A DNA stretch of 64,000 nucleotides from NCBI GenBank assembly GCA_021496505.1, contig CP053031.1, positions 806,001 through 870,000 on the forward strand, written 5' to 3'. Source of the stretch: Thermoleophilia bacterium SCSIO 60948. Its GTDB lineage: Bacteria > Actinomycetota > Thermoleophilia > Solirubrobacterales > 70-9. Below the pieces are notes generated by a model. That model had not been told where the DNA came from. It ran no database searches and worked only from the letters and a program-made list of their open reading frames with translations. The translations under genes and the position numbers were made by a program. Of this stretch, positions 63,845 through 64,000 are shown one piece after another (position 1 is the first letter of the stretch; each line of letters begins with the position of its first letter).

Positions 63845-64000
63845 ATGCCCGAAGCCGTGATCGTCGACGCCGCCCGGACCCCGATCGGCCGCGCCTTCAA
63901 GGGGTCGCTGGCCCAGCAGCGCCCCGACGAGACGGGAGCCTTCATCGTCGACTCGCTGCTCGCCCGCAACGAGGCGATCGCGCCCGACACCGTCGAGGAG
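63845..64000 (+). CDS. Thiolase (acetyl-CoA acetyltransferase), N-terminal part (3' end outside window)
   Basis: 52 codons to the window edge. AVIVDAARTPIGRAFKGSLA (residues ~4-23) followed by RPDETGAFIVDSLLARN is the classical N-terminus of thiolases such as FadA/PaaJ-type enzymes, which cleave or form 3-ketoacyl-CoA. The active-site Cys (near residue 90) lies outside the window. AAGGAG lies 8 bases before the ATG. Confidence 0.9.
   Translation, partial: MPEAVIVDAARTPIGRAFKGSLAQQRPDETGAFIVDSLLARNEAIAPDTVEE

Overview
The window is very GC-rich, densely coded DNA from a bacterial chromosome. It is most likely from a deep-branching actinobacterium of the Thermoleophilia/Solirubrobacterales type. 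This is inferred from an actinobacterial-type integration host factor, an actinobacterial HemQ, DUF3618/DUF4235-type small membrane proteins, YrbE/Mce-type permeases, a SAM-I/SAM-IV class riboswitch and very frequent stop/start overlaps. I see no phage, insertion sequence, CRISPR array, rRNA or tRNA; it reads as core chromosome.

Layout. 1-5540: partial HAD hydrolase, saccharopine-dehydrogenase-like reductase, membrane-anchored esterase, small membrane proteins, an AI-2E-type permease and a stress-protein/membrane fusion. 5541-10426: an RpoD-family sigma factor followed by a complete partner-switching set (STAS antagonist, sensor SpoIIE-type phosphatase, RsbW-like kinase). 10480-13232: MscS channel, TetR regulator preceded by a probable leaderless 20-codon upstream ORF, and a three-gene string of small envelope proteins. 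13412-21286: DegV, an SDR epimerase and an iron-sulfur/haem neighbourhood (IscA-type carrier, monothiol glutaredoxin, BolA, FprA-type reductase, HemQ), interrupted by an ABC-F ATPase with a structured leader and a 300-bp foldback repeat.

21384-35650: a secreted beta-helix protein, metH under a SAM riboswitch, a GlcD-type oxidase, an aldehyde dehydrogenase and three tandem secreted sugar (sorbosone/glucose) dehydrogenase paralogues. 35859-43905: two YrbE/MlaE permeases, their ATPase, an RND/MMPL exporter and associated proteins, with no MCE-domain protein in the window. 44016-48734: mIHF with a long upstream spacer, a serine-palmitoyltransferase-like enzyme divergent from a YghO/ceramide-synthase-like acyltransferase, and an AlkA-like glycosylase.

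48739-51459: a three-gene NMT1/THI5-type ABC transporter under a TPP riboswitch, which marks it as a thiamine-precursor importer. 51491-54440: MoxR ATPase, VWA protein and HAD phosphatase. 54747-57948: PucR-type regulator, gamma-glutamyl hydrolase and a YbdK-type ligase in one overlapping operon. 58050-59897: Amt and a PII protein lacking the uridylylated tyrosine. 60122-64000: PAS protein, MBL-fold hydrolase, GGDEF-HD-GYP protein, coiled-coil membrane protein, rhodanese and the start of a thiolase.

A recurring regulatory theme is a TAnnnT -10 box placed exactly 7 bases (sometimes 8-11) before the start codon. This implies that many genes here are transcribed without a 5' leader, and it helps decide several starts.
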